Source: Sinomicrobium soli
GTDB taxonomy: Bacteria > Bacteroidota > Bacteroidia > Flavobacteriales > Flavobacteriaceae
Direction of reading: 5' to 3'
DNA: 64,000 bases
NCBI RefSeq assembly: GCF_003285545.1
Contig: NZ_QLNV01000010.1
Coordinates: 62,001 to 126,000, forward strand
Shown: positions 19,195 to 27,991 of the stretch, one piece after another
Layout: each line of letters begins with the position of its first letter
How positions within the stretch are numbered: the stretch's first letter is position 1
The notes under the pieces: model-generated
Database searches by the model: none
Told to the model about the DNA's origin: nothing
The model's input: only the letters and a program-made list of their open reading frames with translations
Translations under genes and position numbers: made by a program

Positions 19195-19310
19195 ACAAGT
19201 ACCTGCTTTTTACGAGATCCTGACCCGGAAAAACAGGCAGTGGGCAGAGGTAAAAGGATTCCCGGACATAAAACGGTAATATAAAAACCAGTAACCATCA
19301 ATAAAAAAAC

Positions 19311-20267
19311 ATGGGGTATAAGCATAATATAAACACACCTGTTACAGGAGCAAAAGTCCGGAATTACTGCATATACGCCATGATCCTGCTGATAGGGGGA
19401 ATGTATTCTGCCCGTGCCCAACAGACCGCCCTGTTCCCGGAATACAACGAAAATCCTTTTGTCATAAACCCTGCCTATGCAGGAATGGGATGGGGAGCAC
19501 AGGCAGCCCTGGCCCACTCCGGTTTTACAGACCAAAGTTTCGAAGGCAGTGCTGAGAATTCCTCCCTGAGTGTTCACCTGCCCCTGTCCCGGGGTAAAAT
19601 GGGACTGGGCGCCGCTGCCATCCGCGATAAGATAGGGGTTACCACCAATACCCGTATCTATCTGGCCTATTCCTACAAGATATTTTTCGACCTGAAAAGC
19701 GACCGCCCTTCATGGCAGATCTATCATCAGCATGTATTGTCGTTCGGGTTAACCGCAGGATTGCACCAGCTCCGTGACAATCTTCTGGAGCTGGGCATCC
19801 CCGACGACCCGGTGTTTGCCGAAAACATCCATGCTTCCATCCCGATGGTCGGGGTGGGCTTCCTTTACAATCGCGCCGATTTCTACATCGGGATATCTGC
19901 CCCGAATATACTGGGAGACCGGCTTGCATCAAGAGACGACCTCAAACTGTCTAACCCTGTCTACGGTTATGCCGGGTACCGTTTTTACCCGAACCGCTAC
20001 AATGAAAATATCATCCTGAAACCCAATATTCTGCTAAAACACGAAGACGGTGCTCCCGTGCAGATAGACCTTAACCTGGCTGCCAGTTTCCGGGACAGGT
20101 TTGAATTCGGCGCCGGGTACCGCAGCAGCAGCGCCGTAAATCTCCTCGCCGGAGTACGCCTCTTCAGACAGTTAAGGATACTGTACCACTATAACATAGG
20201 CGTAAAAAACACCTTATTCGGCAATACACACGGAATCGTATTGTCGTACGATTTCAGCAATCATTAA
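19311..20267 (+). CDS. PorP/SprF family type IX secretion/gliding membrane protein
   Basis: 318 residues with a Sec signal (about 1-36, MYSARAQQ) and the PorP/SprF N-terminal signature: TALFPEYNENPFVINPAYAG at about 39-58. A beta-rich outer-membrane barrel follows and ends in DFSNH. Family members anchor or export partner adhesins with the type IX secretion system, and are encoded next to them. Here the upstream partner survives only as a fragment, so this gene looks orphaned. Confidence 0.9.
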   Translation: MGYKHNINTPVTGAKVRNYCIYAMILLIGGMYSARAQQTALFPEYNENPFVINPAYAGMGWGAQAALAHSGFTDQSFEGSAENSSLSVHLPLSRGKMGLGAAAIRDKIGVTTNTRIYLAYSYKIFFDLKSDRPSWQIYHQHVLSFGLTAGLHQLRDNLLELGIPDDPVFAENIHASIPMVGVGFLYNRADFYIGISAPNILGDRLASRDDLKLSNPVYGYAGYRFYPNRYNENIILKPNILLKHEDGAPVQIDLNLAASFRDRFEFGAGYRSSSAVNLLAGVRLFRQLRILYHYNIGVKNTLFGNTHGIVLSYDFSNH

Positions 20268-20383
20268 TTTTAACAGCCCGCTTTCCGTTTCACGTAGGTT
20301 TTATTCCTCCTTGCGTAGGCCGATCTTTATACGAATGGATATTTTTGTCCTCTTGTTATTTACACAAATCCATTCCTGCAAAA

Positions 20384-22762
20384 ATGAAAAGTATCCAGCG
20401 ACACTATATTGTTTTTCTGCTCTTTATCCTTCACTTCCTTTTTGCCAGTGCCCAATCGGACAAAAGCATCGGAATTACGGGAAAGATTACCGAACAGAAC
20501 GGCCTTCCCATCGCTTATGCCACCGTATTGCTTATCGACCTGTCCGACAACAAGGTCATTACCGGGACTACCTCGCTGGAAGACGGTAGTTTCGCACTCT
20601 CATCTCCGCATGAAAACATATCCCTTCAAATAAGTTTTATGGGATTTGAGACCAGGGAGATCCGGGACCTTTCCGTAAACGGAAATACTGTTGACGCAGG
20701 ATCTGTCATATTAAAGGAGAATGCCGAAGAACTCGACGAGATCGTGGTAAGCGGGGAGCGTTCTTCTACAGAATTCCGTCTCGACAAGCGGGTATTCCAC
20801 ATAGGAAAGGAACTCAGCAACGCCGGTGCAAGTGCTCTCGAAGCACTGAACAATGTGCCCTCCGTTACCGTTAATATGGAAGGACGGATCAGCCTGAGGG
20901 GCAGCCAGGGAGTGCAGGTACTGATCAACGGAAAACCTTCCGTGCTTACCAGCGGCGACAGCAATGCGCTGGGGACGCTTACGGCAGACATGATCGAAAG
21001 TATAGAGGTCATTACCAATCCTTCCGCAAAATACAATGCGGAAGGGACCTCCGGGATCATCAATATTATCATCAAAAAAGAGGAAAAACAGGGTACTCAC
21101 GGTTCAGCTACGGTAAACATAGGCATTCCGGACAATAATAGCCTGGGCCTCAGCCTGAACCGACGTACGGAAAAGTGGAATATCTTCGGACAGTTGGGGA
21201 TCGGACGCCGGACGTTCCCGGAAGAAGGCACTGTTATAAACAGGGATTTTCTCAAAGGTACCGAACTGCGTATGGAAGGCGACCGTGATCTCACCGAAAA
21301 ATTTTACAACATCAATCTCGGGGCCGACTATCATTTCAGCTCTTCCTCGGTCGTTACACTCTCGGGACGATATGCCCTGGAACTCGAGGACTCCCGTTCC
21401 GACTTTAATTACCTCCTTACCGATAACATACAGGAGACTGCCGATAGCTGGATAAGGAGCGAAGACGGTGAGGCCGACAATCCGAAATTCGAATACGAAC
21501 TCCAGTACCGGAAAACTTTCGACAAGGAAGAGAAGCATTCGTTACTGCTCGCAGCACTGGGGTCGTATTTCAGCAAGGACAATTCCTCCCTCTACACCAC
21601 CGTAGAAGACGGCGGAAGCGAAGATATGCTCCAGAAAATGAAAACCGATTATGAATTGGCAGAATACACCTTTAAGGGCGATTATACGCTGCCCCTTTCG
21701 GAAACCGTTGGCCTGGAAGCAGGATCGCAGTATGTCATCACACGGGTAACCAATGATTACGAGGTATCAGACCGGGAGGGTAATGACTGGATTGCCGACC
21801 CTGGATTTACCAACATCTTCGAATACCGGCAGAACGTGCTGGCTTTTTATGCTACACTGGCCTATGAGAAAAAAGACTGGGGAATAAAAGCCGGTCTGCG
21901 TATCGAAAACACAGCACTGTATACCCGCCTGGTTACTCCCCCTGAAAAAAACAACAGGACCTATACAGACTTTTTCCCTACACTGCATACCTCCTATAAA
22001 ATATCCGGTGCCTTCTCCATACAGGCCGGGTATTCCAGGCGTATAAAACGGCCCTCACTCTGGGACCTCAACCCGTTCTATTCCATCCAGAACGACTACG
22101 ATGTCTTTGTCGGAAACCCCTACCTTGATCCCGAATACACCGATTCTTATGAGCTGACCGCCATCACCAAATGGAACGATATCTCCTTTAACGCCGGTAT
22201 CTATCACCGGCATACTACGGATGTTGTGGAGAATGTGCTCGACTTCGGGAACAATACCGCCGTAGTGAGCCCGGACAATGTAGGCTCCGGCAGCACTACG
22301 GGGGTAGAAGCCAATGCCAAATACAACATATCGGAATGGCTCTCACTTAACCTGGATTTCAATTACAATTACATGGATCGCAACGGAGAACTCGACAATA
22401 TCTCGTTCGATTTCAATACAGATCAATGGCAAACCAGGCTGCTCACCAAACTGAAACTTCCTGCCGATGTCGACCTGGAATTCATCGGAAACTACCACTC
22501 CGAATACCGGAATGTACAGTACACCATGAATGACAACGCATATATGGACATGGGAATACGAAAAAAGATCCTGAAAGGGAAACTCGTACTGAACATGAGT
22601 ATACGCGACGTATTTGCCAGCCGGAGATTTAACCCTGTAACCCTTACAGAAGATTACAGCCAGTACAAGAATGAAAAAAACGGTCGCTTCGTTATTTTCG
22701 GGCTGAGTTTCGGTTTCGGAAAGGGAGAAGCCATGGAATACTCCGGGGTCAAGCAGTTTTAA
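20384..22762 (+). CDS. TonB-dependent receptor-like outer membrane protein (outer-membrane beta-barrel family)
   Basis: 792 residues from the ATG at 20384, which gives a clean signal peptide ending FASAQ. The longer frame would start at a TTG at 20345 and lacks a signal at its N-terminus. CarboxypepD_reg-like domain (about 30-110, GKITEQNGLPIAYATV), plug (about 120-225, VQVLINGKPSVL, ESIEVITNPSAKYNAEGTSGIINIIIKK) and C-terminal barrel (from about 350, YSRRIKRPSLWDLNPF). This is the OMP_b-brl_3-type receptor found without a SusD partner; the ligand may be a peptide, siderophore or small molecule. Confidence 0.88.
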   Translation: MKSIQRHYIVFLLFILHFLFASAQSDKSIGITGKITEQNGLPIAYATVLLIDLSDNKVITGTTSLEDGSFALSSPHENISLQISFMGFETREIRDLSVNGNTVDAGSVILKENAEELDEIVVSGERSSTEFRLDKRVFHIGKELSNAGASALEALNNVPSVTVNMEGRISLRGSQGVQVLINGKPSVLTSGDSNALGTLTADMIESIEVITNPSAKYNAEGTSGIINIIIKKEEKQGTHGSATVNIGIPDNNSLGLSLNRRTEKWNIFGQLGIGRRTFPEEGTVINRDFLKGTELRMEGDRDLTEKFYNINLGADYHFSSSSVVTLSGRYALELEDSRSDFNYLLTDNIQETADSWIRSEDGEADNPKFEYELQYRKTFDKEEKHSLLLAALGSYFSKDNSSLYTTVEDGGSEDMLQKMKTDYELAEYTFKGDYTLPLSETVGLEAGSQYVITRVTNDYEVSDREGNDWIADPGFTNIFEYRQNVLAFYATLAYEKKDWGIKAGLRIENTALYTRLVTPPEKNNRTYTDFFPTLHTSYKISGAFSIQAGYSRRIKRPSLWDLNPFYSIQNDYDVFVGNPYLDPEYTDSYELTAITKWNDISFNAGIYHRHTTDVVENVLDFGNNTAVVSPDNVGSGSTTGVEANAKYNISEWLSLNLDFNYNYMDRNGELDNISFDFNTDQWQTRLLTKLKLPADVDLEFIGNYHSEYRNVQYTMNDNAYMDMGIRKKILKGKLVLNMSIRDVFASRRFNPVTLTEDYSQYKNEKNGRFVIFGLSFGFGKGEAMEYSGVKQF

Positions 22763-22801
22763 GCATTGTTTTCCCTATAGTTGCTCTTTATCTCCACCAT
22801 T

Positions 22802-22854
22802 AACCCGGCCCGGAGAAAACTCCAATAGTATCATGGAAAGGCCGGAGGTTCTTT
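22802..22854 (+). terminator. Possible terminator after the TonB receptor gene
   Basis: Outer arms AACCCGGCC (22802-22810) and GGCCGGAGGTT (22840-22850) with an inner GGAG-aaaa-CTCC hairpin (22812-22823), followed by CTTTTCCC. Pairing is imperfect and the T-tract short, so this is a weak candidate. Confidence 0.4.
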
Positions 22855-23001
22855 TCCCGCCCCCCAATATATTCATATCAAGTTATAATACATTCCTCTA
22901 AAATCTGTTTGTACTGACACAGAAGCTCTTATACCGGTAAGATCTTTTCTTTTAAGCATCATTCATCAATTATAAAATGTAAAAAACACAAATTTTTCTT
23001 A

Positions 23002-23025
23002 ATTGTGGTCTAATAAGACTACAAT
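23002..23025. promoter_or_regulatory. Palindromic operator upstream of XRE regulator
   Basis: ATTGTGGTCT (23002-23011) and AGACTACAAT (23016-23025) form an inverted repeat with one mismatch in ten and a 4-nt spacer, 48 nt upstream of the XRE gene start. Size and position fit an autoregulatory site for the dimeric helix-turn-helix protein. The rest of 22855-23073 is AT-rich and holds no gene. Confidence 0.6.
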
Positions 23026-23073
23026 ATATACTTATAAACTTTTGAAATTTCTTTACTTAAATTCTTTGCAAAC

Positions 23074-23343
23074 ATGGATGAAGAAAAAAGAAAAGAATTC
23101 CTGCGGTTATTCGGATTGCAAATCAGAAAGATACGTACAGAGAAACGAAAGTTAAGCCTCCGGGAACTCGCCAGCAGATGTGATGTAGAACACAGTAAGA
23201 TCGCCAAGATCGAGAAGGGCCAGATCAGGATACAGCTTCCTACCGTCTTTGAACTGGCTGAAGGACTCAATGTACATCCCCGGGAATTGTTTAATTTCAA
23301 GTTCGAAATCGACGATAAGGACCTTAAGCTCTTAAAAGGCTGA
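23074..23343 (+). CDS. XRE-family helix-turn-helix transcriptional regulator
   Basis: 89 residues, almost entirely a Cro/C1-type HTH: FGLQIRKIRTEKRKLSLRELASRCDVEHSKIAKIEKGQ (about 13-51), then QLPTVFELAEGLNVHPRELF. The acidic/Lys tail has no second domain. Such minimal XRE proteins control host accessory genes or restriction systems, but no restriction gene is adjacent. It is convergent with the SGNH esterase gene (71-nt gap, nothing recognisable there). A palindrome upstream suggests autoregulation. Confidence 0.88.
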   Translation: MDEEKRKEFLRLFGLQIRKIRTEKRKLSLRELASRCDVEHSKIAKIEKGQIRIQLPTVFELAEGLNVHPRELFNFKFEIDDKDLKLLKG

Positions 23344-23414
23344 ATAATATTCGGAGTACAAACCTGTGAAAAATTATTTTGAATCTTTTTTAAACCTTCT
23401 TTTCCGTCACAAAT

Positions 23415-24500
23415 CTACTCATCTTCCGGGAGTATCTCCACAATCAGCGGATACAGCCTGTCGGCCATTCTCATATGTCCCACATCGGTAAAATGCGTAC
23501 CGTCTATGGTAGCTTCGTGATCGTTCCCTATAAGCCCCTCACTGCCAATATAGTATAATTTATCCATCCCGCCTTCTTTCATGTCCAGGTATGCTTTTCT
23601 GAAAGCGGCGTTCTGCCCGCTTACGGTTTTTTCCCATTCCCGGTCCCAATGGGCATGCTCCCTGAAAACACTTTCTACCATTAAAACGGGAATATCCGGA
23701 TGGGCTTTTCTCAGGGTTTTAACAAAAGGAACTGTCCTGGTCCTGATCTGTTCCACGGAAGGATTGGGTACGCAGTCAAGCACAAACAGATCGGGGGTGA
23801 TCCCGGTCAGGGCTTCCGCCATTTCCATTTCCATTTTTCCTGATCCGCTGAACCCCAGGTTGTAAATATCTGCATTCAGTTTCCGCCCCAGTACGGAGGT
23901 AAAAGCCATTCCCGGCCTGGAAGCCGAAGCTCCCTGGGTAATACTCGAACCGTAAATCGCTATTTTCCGCTTCGGCAGCAGGGACCCGTCTGCCGGCAGG
24001 ATGGTGCTTTCCGGGTCTATACCGATCTCCATCTTTTTAACACCGGTATACAATGGAAAATATATCCTGTAATGCCTCATCTCCCCTGACATGTTCTTAA
24101 TAAAAGTCCATGTATTCTCTTCTCCCGAAGGTCTGGCAGAAGAAACATACTGCCATTTACCGTCATTCCAGCCGTAAAGATCAAGGCCATCGACAGCAAT
24201 AGGGGTCATGTTGGACAAGACCTTATACCGGTCCAATTCCCATTTTACGGTAATGAAAGAAGCATCTGTCTTAAAGACAACATTAAACCCTGCCGTATTT
24301 TTTGAAAGCGCCTTCAGCCTTTCGGAAAATCCCGCAGTCAAAGCTTCGTCAATCCTGTAAAAATTTACGGCATCGGCAATATCCGATTTGCCCAATAGCT
24401 CAAACCGGGATATGTCAACATACCTGATCTCTTCATGCTCCTGGGCATAAATTCCCAATGTACCTAAAGTAAAGAAAAATATAAGAATGTATTTTAGCAT
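23415..24500 (-). CDS. Secreted GxDLY-domain SGNH/GDSL hydrolase
   Basis: 361 residues, Sec signal (about 1-19, GIYAQ). N-terminal beta-sandwich with the GLDLYGW (GxDLY) motif at about 107, then an SGNH hydrolase domain: block I YGSSITQGA (catalytic Ser near 186), block II NLGFSGSG, and block V DGTHFTDVGH (Asp and His near 338-341). The family contains carbohydrate esterases and lipases of the periplasm. Last gene of the sigma/FecR-controlled locus 2, 33 nt after an EEP gene. It could remove acyl or acetyl groups from the imported substrate. Confidence 0.88.
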   Translation of the reverse strand: MLKYILIFFFTLGTLGIYAQEHEEIRYVDISRFELLGKSDIADAVNFYRIDEALTAGFSERLKALSKNTAGFNVVFKTDASFITVKWELDRYKVLSNMTPIAVDGLDLYGWNDGKWQYVSSARPSGEENTWTFIKNMSGEMRHYRIYFPLYTGVKKMEIGIDPESTILPADGSLLPKRKIAIYGSSITQGASASRPGMAFTSVLGRKLNADIYNLGFSGSGKMEMEMAEALTGITPDLFVLDCVPNPSVEQIRTRTVPFVKTLRKAHPDIPVLMVESVFREHAHWDREWEKTVSGQNAAFRKAYLDMKEGGMDKLYYIGSEGLIGNDHEATIDGTHFTDVGHMRMADRLYPLIVEILPEDE

Positions 24501-24533
24501 GATGTATGGTTTAAACAGGATTAGCTTTTCTTT

Positions 24534-25310
24534 TTACGGTTTGATCCTCACTGTGGCGCTAACAGGCAAATGGTCTGATAGCCGTATACCGCCATAAACC
24601 GTATCTACCACCTTTTCCCATTGTTCTCCGGGCCGGCAAAAGATATAATCGATCTTGTATTTCGGGTCTTTTGCAGGAACCGTCTTTTTATCTGTTCCGG
24701 AAAGGGATAACCAGCCGGACATCCCGTTCCTGATCTCTTCCGACTCGGGACGGGCATTAAAATCACCCGACACGATGACCGGATAGGGCCTGTTTTGCAG
24801 GACTTCATTGAGCCTTTGTACCTGTAGCTGCCTTTCCCTGGTATTGGTATAATCCAGATGCGTACTTACAAAGGTAAAATACTTCCCTTCTTCATATTCT
24901 ATATCGGCGATCAGCATGGCTCGCTGCTCTTTACCGTTTTCCGTACGGGGCAAATATACGCGATCTGTAGAAGCAAAAGGATATTTGCTGAGAATACCGA
25001 TGCCGTAGTACCCTCCCTTATAGAGAATGGTTTTGCCATAAGCACAGAACATCCCGGTACGAAAACCCAGTTCGGTGATAAAATCTTTCCCGTTCTGTTC
25101 AGGGGCCCTTTCGCGGTATGTGCGTACATCGACTTCCTGCAACGCTACCACATCAGGTTTTTCATTTTTTATGAATGCCGCCAGTTCCTCCAGCGAGGCC
25201 AGCTCCCCGAAACGCAGGTTGTAACTAAGCACTTTAAGCGATCGTTCCTGTGCCTGAAGGTGTGAACACAGCACAAGGGAAAAAACGAATACTATTCTTA
25301 TCGGTTTCAC
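24534..25310 (-). CDS. Secreted endonuclease/exonuclease/phosphatase (EEP) family protein 3
   Basis: 258 residues with an N-terminal export signal (about 1-21, HLQAQ). EEP motifs: N31 (LSYNLRF), E59 (ALQEVD), STHLDY (about 150), SGDFNARP (about 178), KIDYIF (about 225) and SDHLPV (about 248). The internal GIGILSKYP block is standard in Bacteroidota EEPs. It lacks the Cys pair seen in the three lipoprotein EEPs of this window. Lies between another EEP (86-nt gap with a hairpin) and the SGNH esterase gene. Confidence 0.9.
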   Translation of the reverse strand: MKPIRIVFVFSLVLCSHLQAQERSLKVLSYNLRFGELASLEELAAFIKNEKPDVVALQEVDVRTYRERAPEQNGKDFITELGFRTGMFCAYGKTILYKGGYYGIGILSKYPFASTDRVYLPRTENGKEQRAMLIADIEYEEGKYFTFVSTHLDYTNTRERQLQVQRLNEVLQNRPYPVIVSGDFNARPESEEIRNGMSGWLSLSGTDKKTVPAKDPKYKIDYIFCRPGEQWEKVVDTVYGGIRLSDHLPVSATVRIKP

Positions 25311-25344
25311 GTGTTTGTTTTATGGTTTTCAACAGTCATAAGTA

Positions 25345-25380
25345 ACCGGCACGACCAAAATCCGTTTCAGTCATGCCGGT
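25345..25380. repeat. Hairpin between the two EEP genes of locus 2
   Basis: ACCGGCACGAC (25345-25355) pairs with GTCATGCCGGT (25370-25380), one mismatch in eleven, around a 14-nt loop. No T-tract follows on the minus strand. It could be an mRNA processing or stability element lowering expression of the last two genes. Confidence 0.6.
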
Positions 25381-25396
25381 CCGTCTTATCTTTCCT

Positions 25397-26218
25397 TTAT
25401 TTTATTTGCAGTACCGAAACAACAGGGAGGTGATCGGAAGAGAGGTTCCCGATAACCTGGTGTGATAGCACCTCAAAACTATTCTCCGGCCTGAACATGA
25501 TATAGTCCAGTTCCCTGTTCGGTTCTACCGACGGAATGGTAAAACAATCGGTTTTACAGGTTTTCCGGTAGCCGTATTCCATAAAGGATGTTATGGTTTC
25601 CGAATCCGGCCTGGCATTCAAATCACCTCCAAAGATAACAGGGTTATCCGAATCACTTAAGATCCTGTGGATCTCCGGAACCTGGATTTCCCTGTTCTCT
25701 GCAGTTAATGCCAGATGTGTATTGGCAATGGTGATATCCTTACCCTTCACCCTGATATCCGCCGTAACCAGTACCCTGTAACTCACATATTGTTCTCCCA
25801 GTTCTACCCGGGGCAACTTAAAAAGCTCAGGGTCAGACAAGGGGTAGCGGGACAGAATGCCTATCCCTGTCTGCCCGCCCTGATAGTCTATCGCCCTGCC
25901 GTAGAAATAGGATGAAAGACCGGTTCTCTCAGACAAAAGCTTCAATTGATCCGCATTACCGCTACGTGTGGTGTTTTTATCTACTTCCTGCAAAAATACC
26001 ACATCAGGTTTTGCTTCCTCAATGACTCCGGCTATCGCTTCCAGGTCTGAAATACTGCTCCCCAGCGGGGAGCCATATTTTATATTGTAGCTCATTACCG
26101 TGATCGTATCAGGATCTGCCGTGTCCTCCCATCCGGGGTCCTTTATCTCTTCATGAGTTCCGTGACAGGACACTATTTCGAGGAAAAACAGTATGGTGAG
26201 TATGATGAATCTGTTCAT
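25397..26218 (-). CDS. EEP-family phosphoesterase lipoprotein 4
   Basis: 273 residues. Lipobox ending at C18 (LEIVSC) followed by an acidic stretch. EEP motifs: N45 (MSYNIKYG), E78 (FLQEVD), H168 (NTHLAL), D199/N201 (GGDLNARP), D238 (ELDYIM), D262-H263 (SDHLPV). It carries Cys221 and Cys225 (CKTDC) followed by FTIPS, just before the ELDYIM motif, a feature shared with the two locus 3 EEP lipoproteins. Follows its susD by 20 nt in locus 2. Confidence 0.9.
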   Translation of the reverse strand: MNRFIILTILFFLEIVSCHGTHEEIKDPGWEDTADPDTITVMSYNIKYGSPLGSSISDLEAIAGVIEEAKPDVVFLQEVDKNTTRSGNADQLKLLSERTGLSSYFYGRAIDYQGGQTGIGILSRYPLSDPELFKLPRVELGEQYVSYRVLVTADIRVKGKDITIANTHLALTAENREIQVPEIHRILSDSDNPVIFGGDLNARPDSETITSFMEYGYRKTCKTDCFTIPSVEPNRELDYIMFRPENSFEVLSHQVIGNLSSDHLPVVSVLQIK

Positions 26219-26238
26219 TTCAGAAAATTTTCAGTTTA

Positions 26239-27972
26239 TTACCACCCGGGATTTTGCCCGAGATTTTCATTTTTGGTCCTTTCCGCATAGGGAACCGGCC
26301 ACAGGTAATGTTTTGACGGATCAAAATTCCTGAGACCTCCTTCTTTCCGGGATTTCTCATAAATGATATTTCCAAATTCATCGACCCCGTTATCCGGAAA
26401 GGGGTTTCCTCCGAGGTCGTTCTCACATACATTAACATTCGGACCTATTACGGCTTTTCCCAGGAGCTTATCTCCGTTTTTCCATCGCAGGATATCGAAA
26501 TATCCCATCCCGTCGAGCGACATCTCCACCCTTCTTTCCCTGTGGAGTTCGGTTTTGAGGTCCATGCCCCATTCCGACAGTTCGGAGAGGACCATGGGGT
26601 GCATTCCCACCCTGTTCCGCAATTTGTTAACGGTCATATCGATCTGGTCCTGGGTCAGGGATTCCCCCTGAATGTTAAACATGGCCTCGGCATATATCAA
26701 TAACACCTCTGCGTAACGGATAACGTTGATATTGGTATGATCGCGATTGTAGTCTGAGGCGATTTCGGGATTGTTGTATTTTTTGAAATAAAACCCCGTA
26801 AGCCCATTTGCCCCGATCCGGTTATTGTTCTGTAAAGCGGCAAACCTGGGCAGGCTGAACACGGGATTGGCCACATCCACATCGGCGTCGCCATCGTCCC
26901 CTCCCGGCCATTCATCTCCGGGTGAGTATAGGGTAAGCGACATACGCGGGTCCCGTTCTTCAAAATAATCGGAATAGTGCTGCTCCGGATAAGTATACAG
27001 GTCAGACAGTGTCACATTGTCCTGCCCGTAGTACTCCAGTCCTTTTTTGGCGGGCTTGCCATCGGTGCACAGATAAGCATCTACAAGTCTTCTGGAGGCA
27101 TTAAACCTGATATAATCCACAGGTTTACAGATATAACCGGAGAGGTTGTGCATCCTGAGATCCTCGGCATACAGACTGAACATTATCGCTTCCTTATTGG
27201 CCGGATTTACCTCCGTATCCCCGTTTAACCGGTACAAGGCCAGGTAATCGTCATAAAGTGCATACGGTCCGTTATCCATGATCTCTTTTGCGGTTTCCGC
27301 AGCCACTTCCCACATTTCATTCTGCAATGCGATCCTGGCTTTCAGGGCAAGTGCTCCCCAGCGGTTGATACGGCCGAGATCGTCTCCGGACGGAATTTCA
27401 CCACCCAATTTCTCCGCGGCCCAATCCAGGTCATCCATGATATACCCGATCACCTCTGCCCTCGGGGTACGCGGGCCATATGCTTCGGAAGAACTGATAA
27501 CCTTGGTAACCAGGGGCACATCGCCGTAGTAACTCGTAAGCCAGAAATACTGAAGTGCCCTGAGCACCTTGGCTTCGGCGGCATAAGAGTCCTTTACCTC
27601 CTGGTCTACTTCCGCCTCGTCGTAATGGTCCAGAAAATTATTACAATTGAAAATATGGCCGTAAGTATAATTCCAGAACGAGGAGATCGGAAATCCGTCC
27701 AGGGCGGTATGGATACCTCCGGGCACTTTGCTCAAACCACTGTTCAGATCTCCCCATTCCACATCAGGGCCAAATATATCGGGATACATGACAAGCTCAT
27801 ACTGAAAGCCGTCGTAACAAGGATAGAGCGCGGCTTTTAACTGGTCTTCCGTTTGCCAGTATGTTTCGTTGGTCACGGAATCCAAAGGGTATTTGTCCAG
27901 AAAATCATCCGAGCAACTCCCGGACAAAAAAACTGTAAACAAGATGATATTTATATACCTGAAATTTTTCAT
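26239..27972 (-). CDS. SusD/RagB-family surface lipoprotein (locus 2)
   Basis: 577 residues. Lipobox (FLSGSC) followed by SDDFLDKYP, a surface-export-type acidic signal. Conserved SusD blocks: WTSYYGDVPLVTKV-like region (about 145-160), INVIRYAEVLLIYAEAM (about 440-456), HRERRVEMSLDGMGYFDILRW (about 495-515) and terminal HYLWPVPYAE...QNPGW. Full-length partner of the STN-containing SusC 19 nt upstream. Confidence 0.95.
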   Translation of the reverse strand: MKNFRYINIILFTVFLSGSCSDDFLDKYPLDSVTNETYWQTEDQLKAALYPCYDGFQYELVMYPDIFGPDVEWGDLNSGLSKVPGGIHTALDGFPISSFWNYTYGHIFNCNNFLDHYDEAEVDQEVKDSYAAEAKVLRALQYFWLTSYYGDVPLVTKVISSSEAYGPRTPRAEVIGYIMDDLDWAAEKLGGEIPSGDDLGRINRWGALALKARIALQNEMWEVAAETAKEIMDNGPYALYDDYLALYRLNGDTEVNPANKEAIMFSLYAEDLRMHNLSGYICKPVDYIRFNASRRLVDAYLCTDGKPAKKGLEYYGQDNVTLSDLYTYPEQHYSDYFEERDPRMSLTLYSPGDEWPGGDDGDADVDVANPVFSLPRFAALQNNNRIGANGLTGFYFKKYNNPEIASDYNRDHTNINVIRYAEVLLIYAEAMFNIQGESLTQDQIDMTVNKLRNRVGMHPMVLSELSEWGMDLKTELHRERRVEMSLDGMGYFDILRWKNGDKLLGKAVIGPNVNVCENDLGGNPFPDNGVDEFGNIIYEKSRKEGGLRNFDPSKHYLWPVPYAERTKNENLGQNPGW

Positions 27973-27991
27973 TTCCCGTATGATTTTTAAG

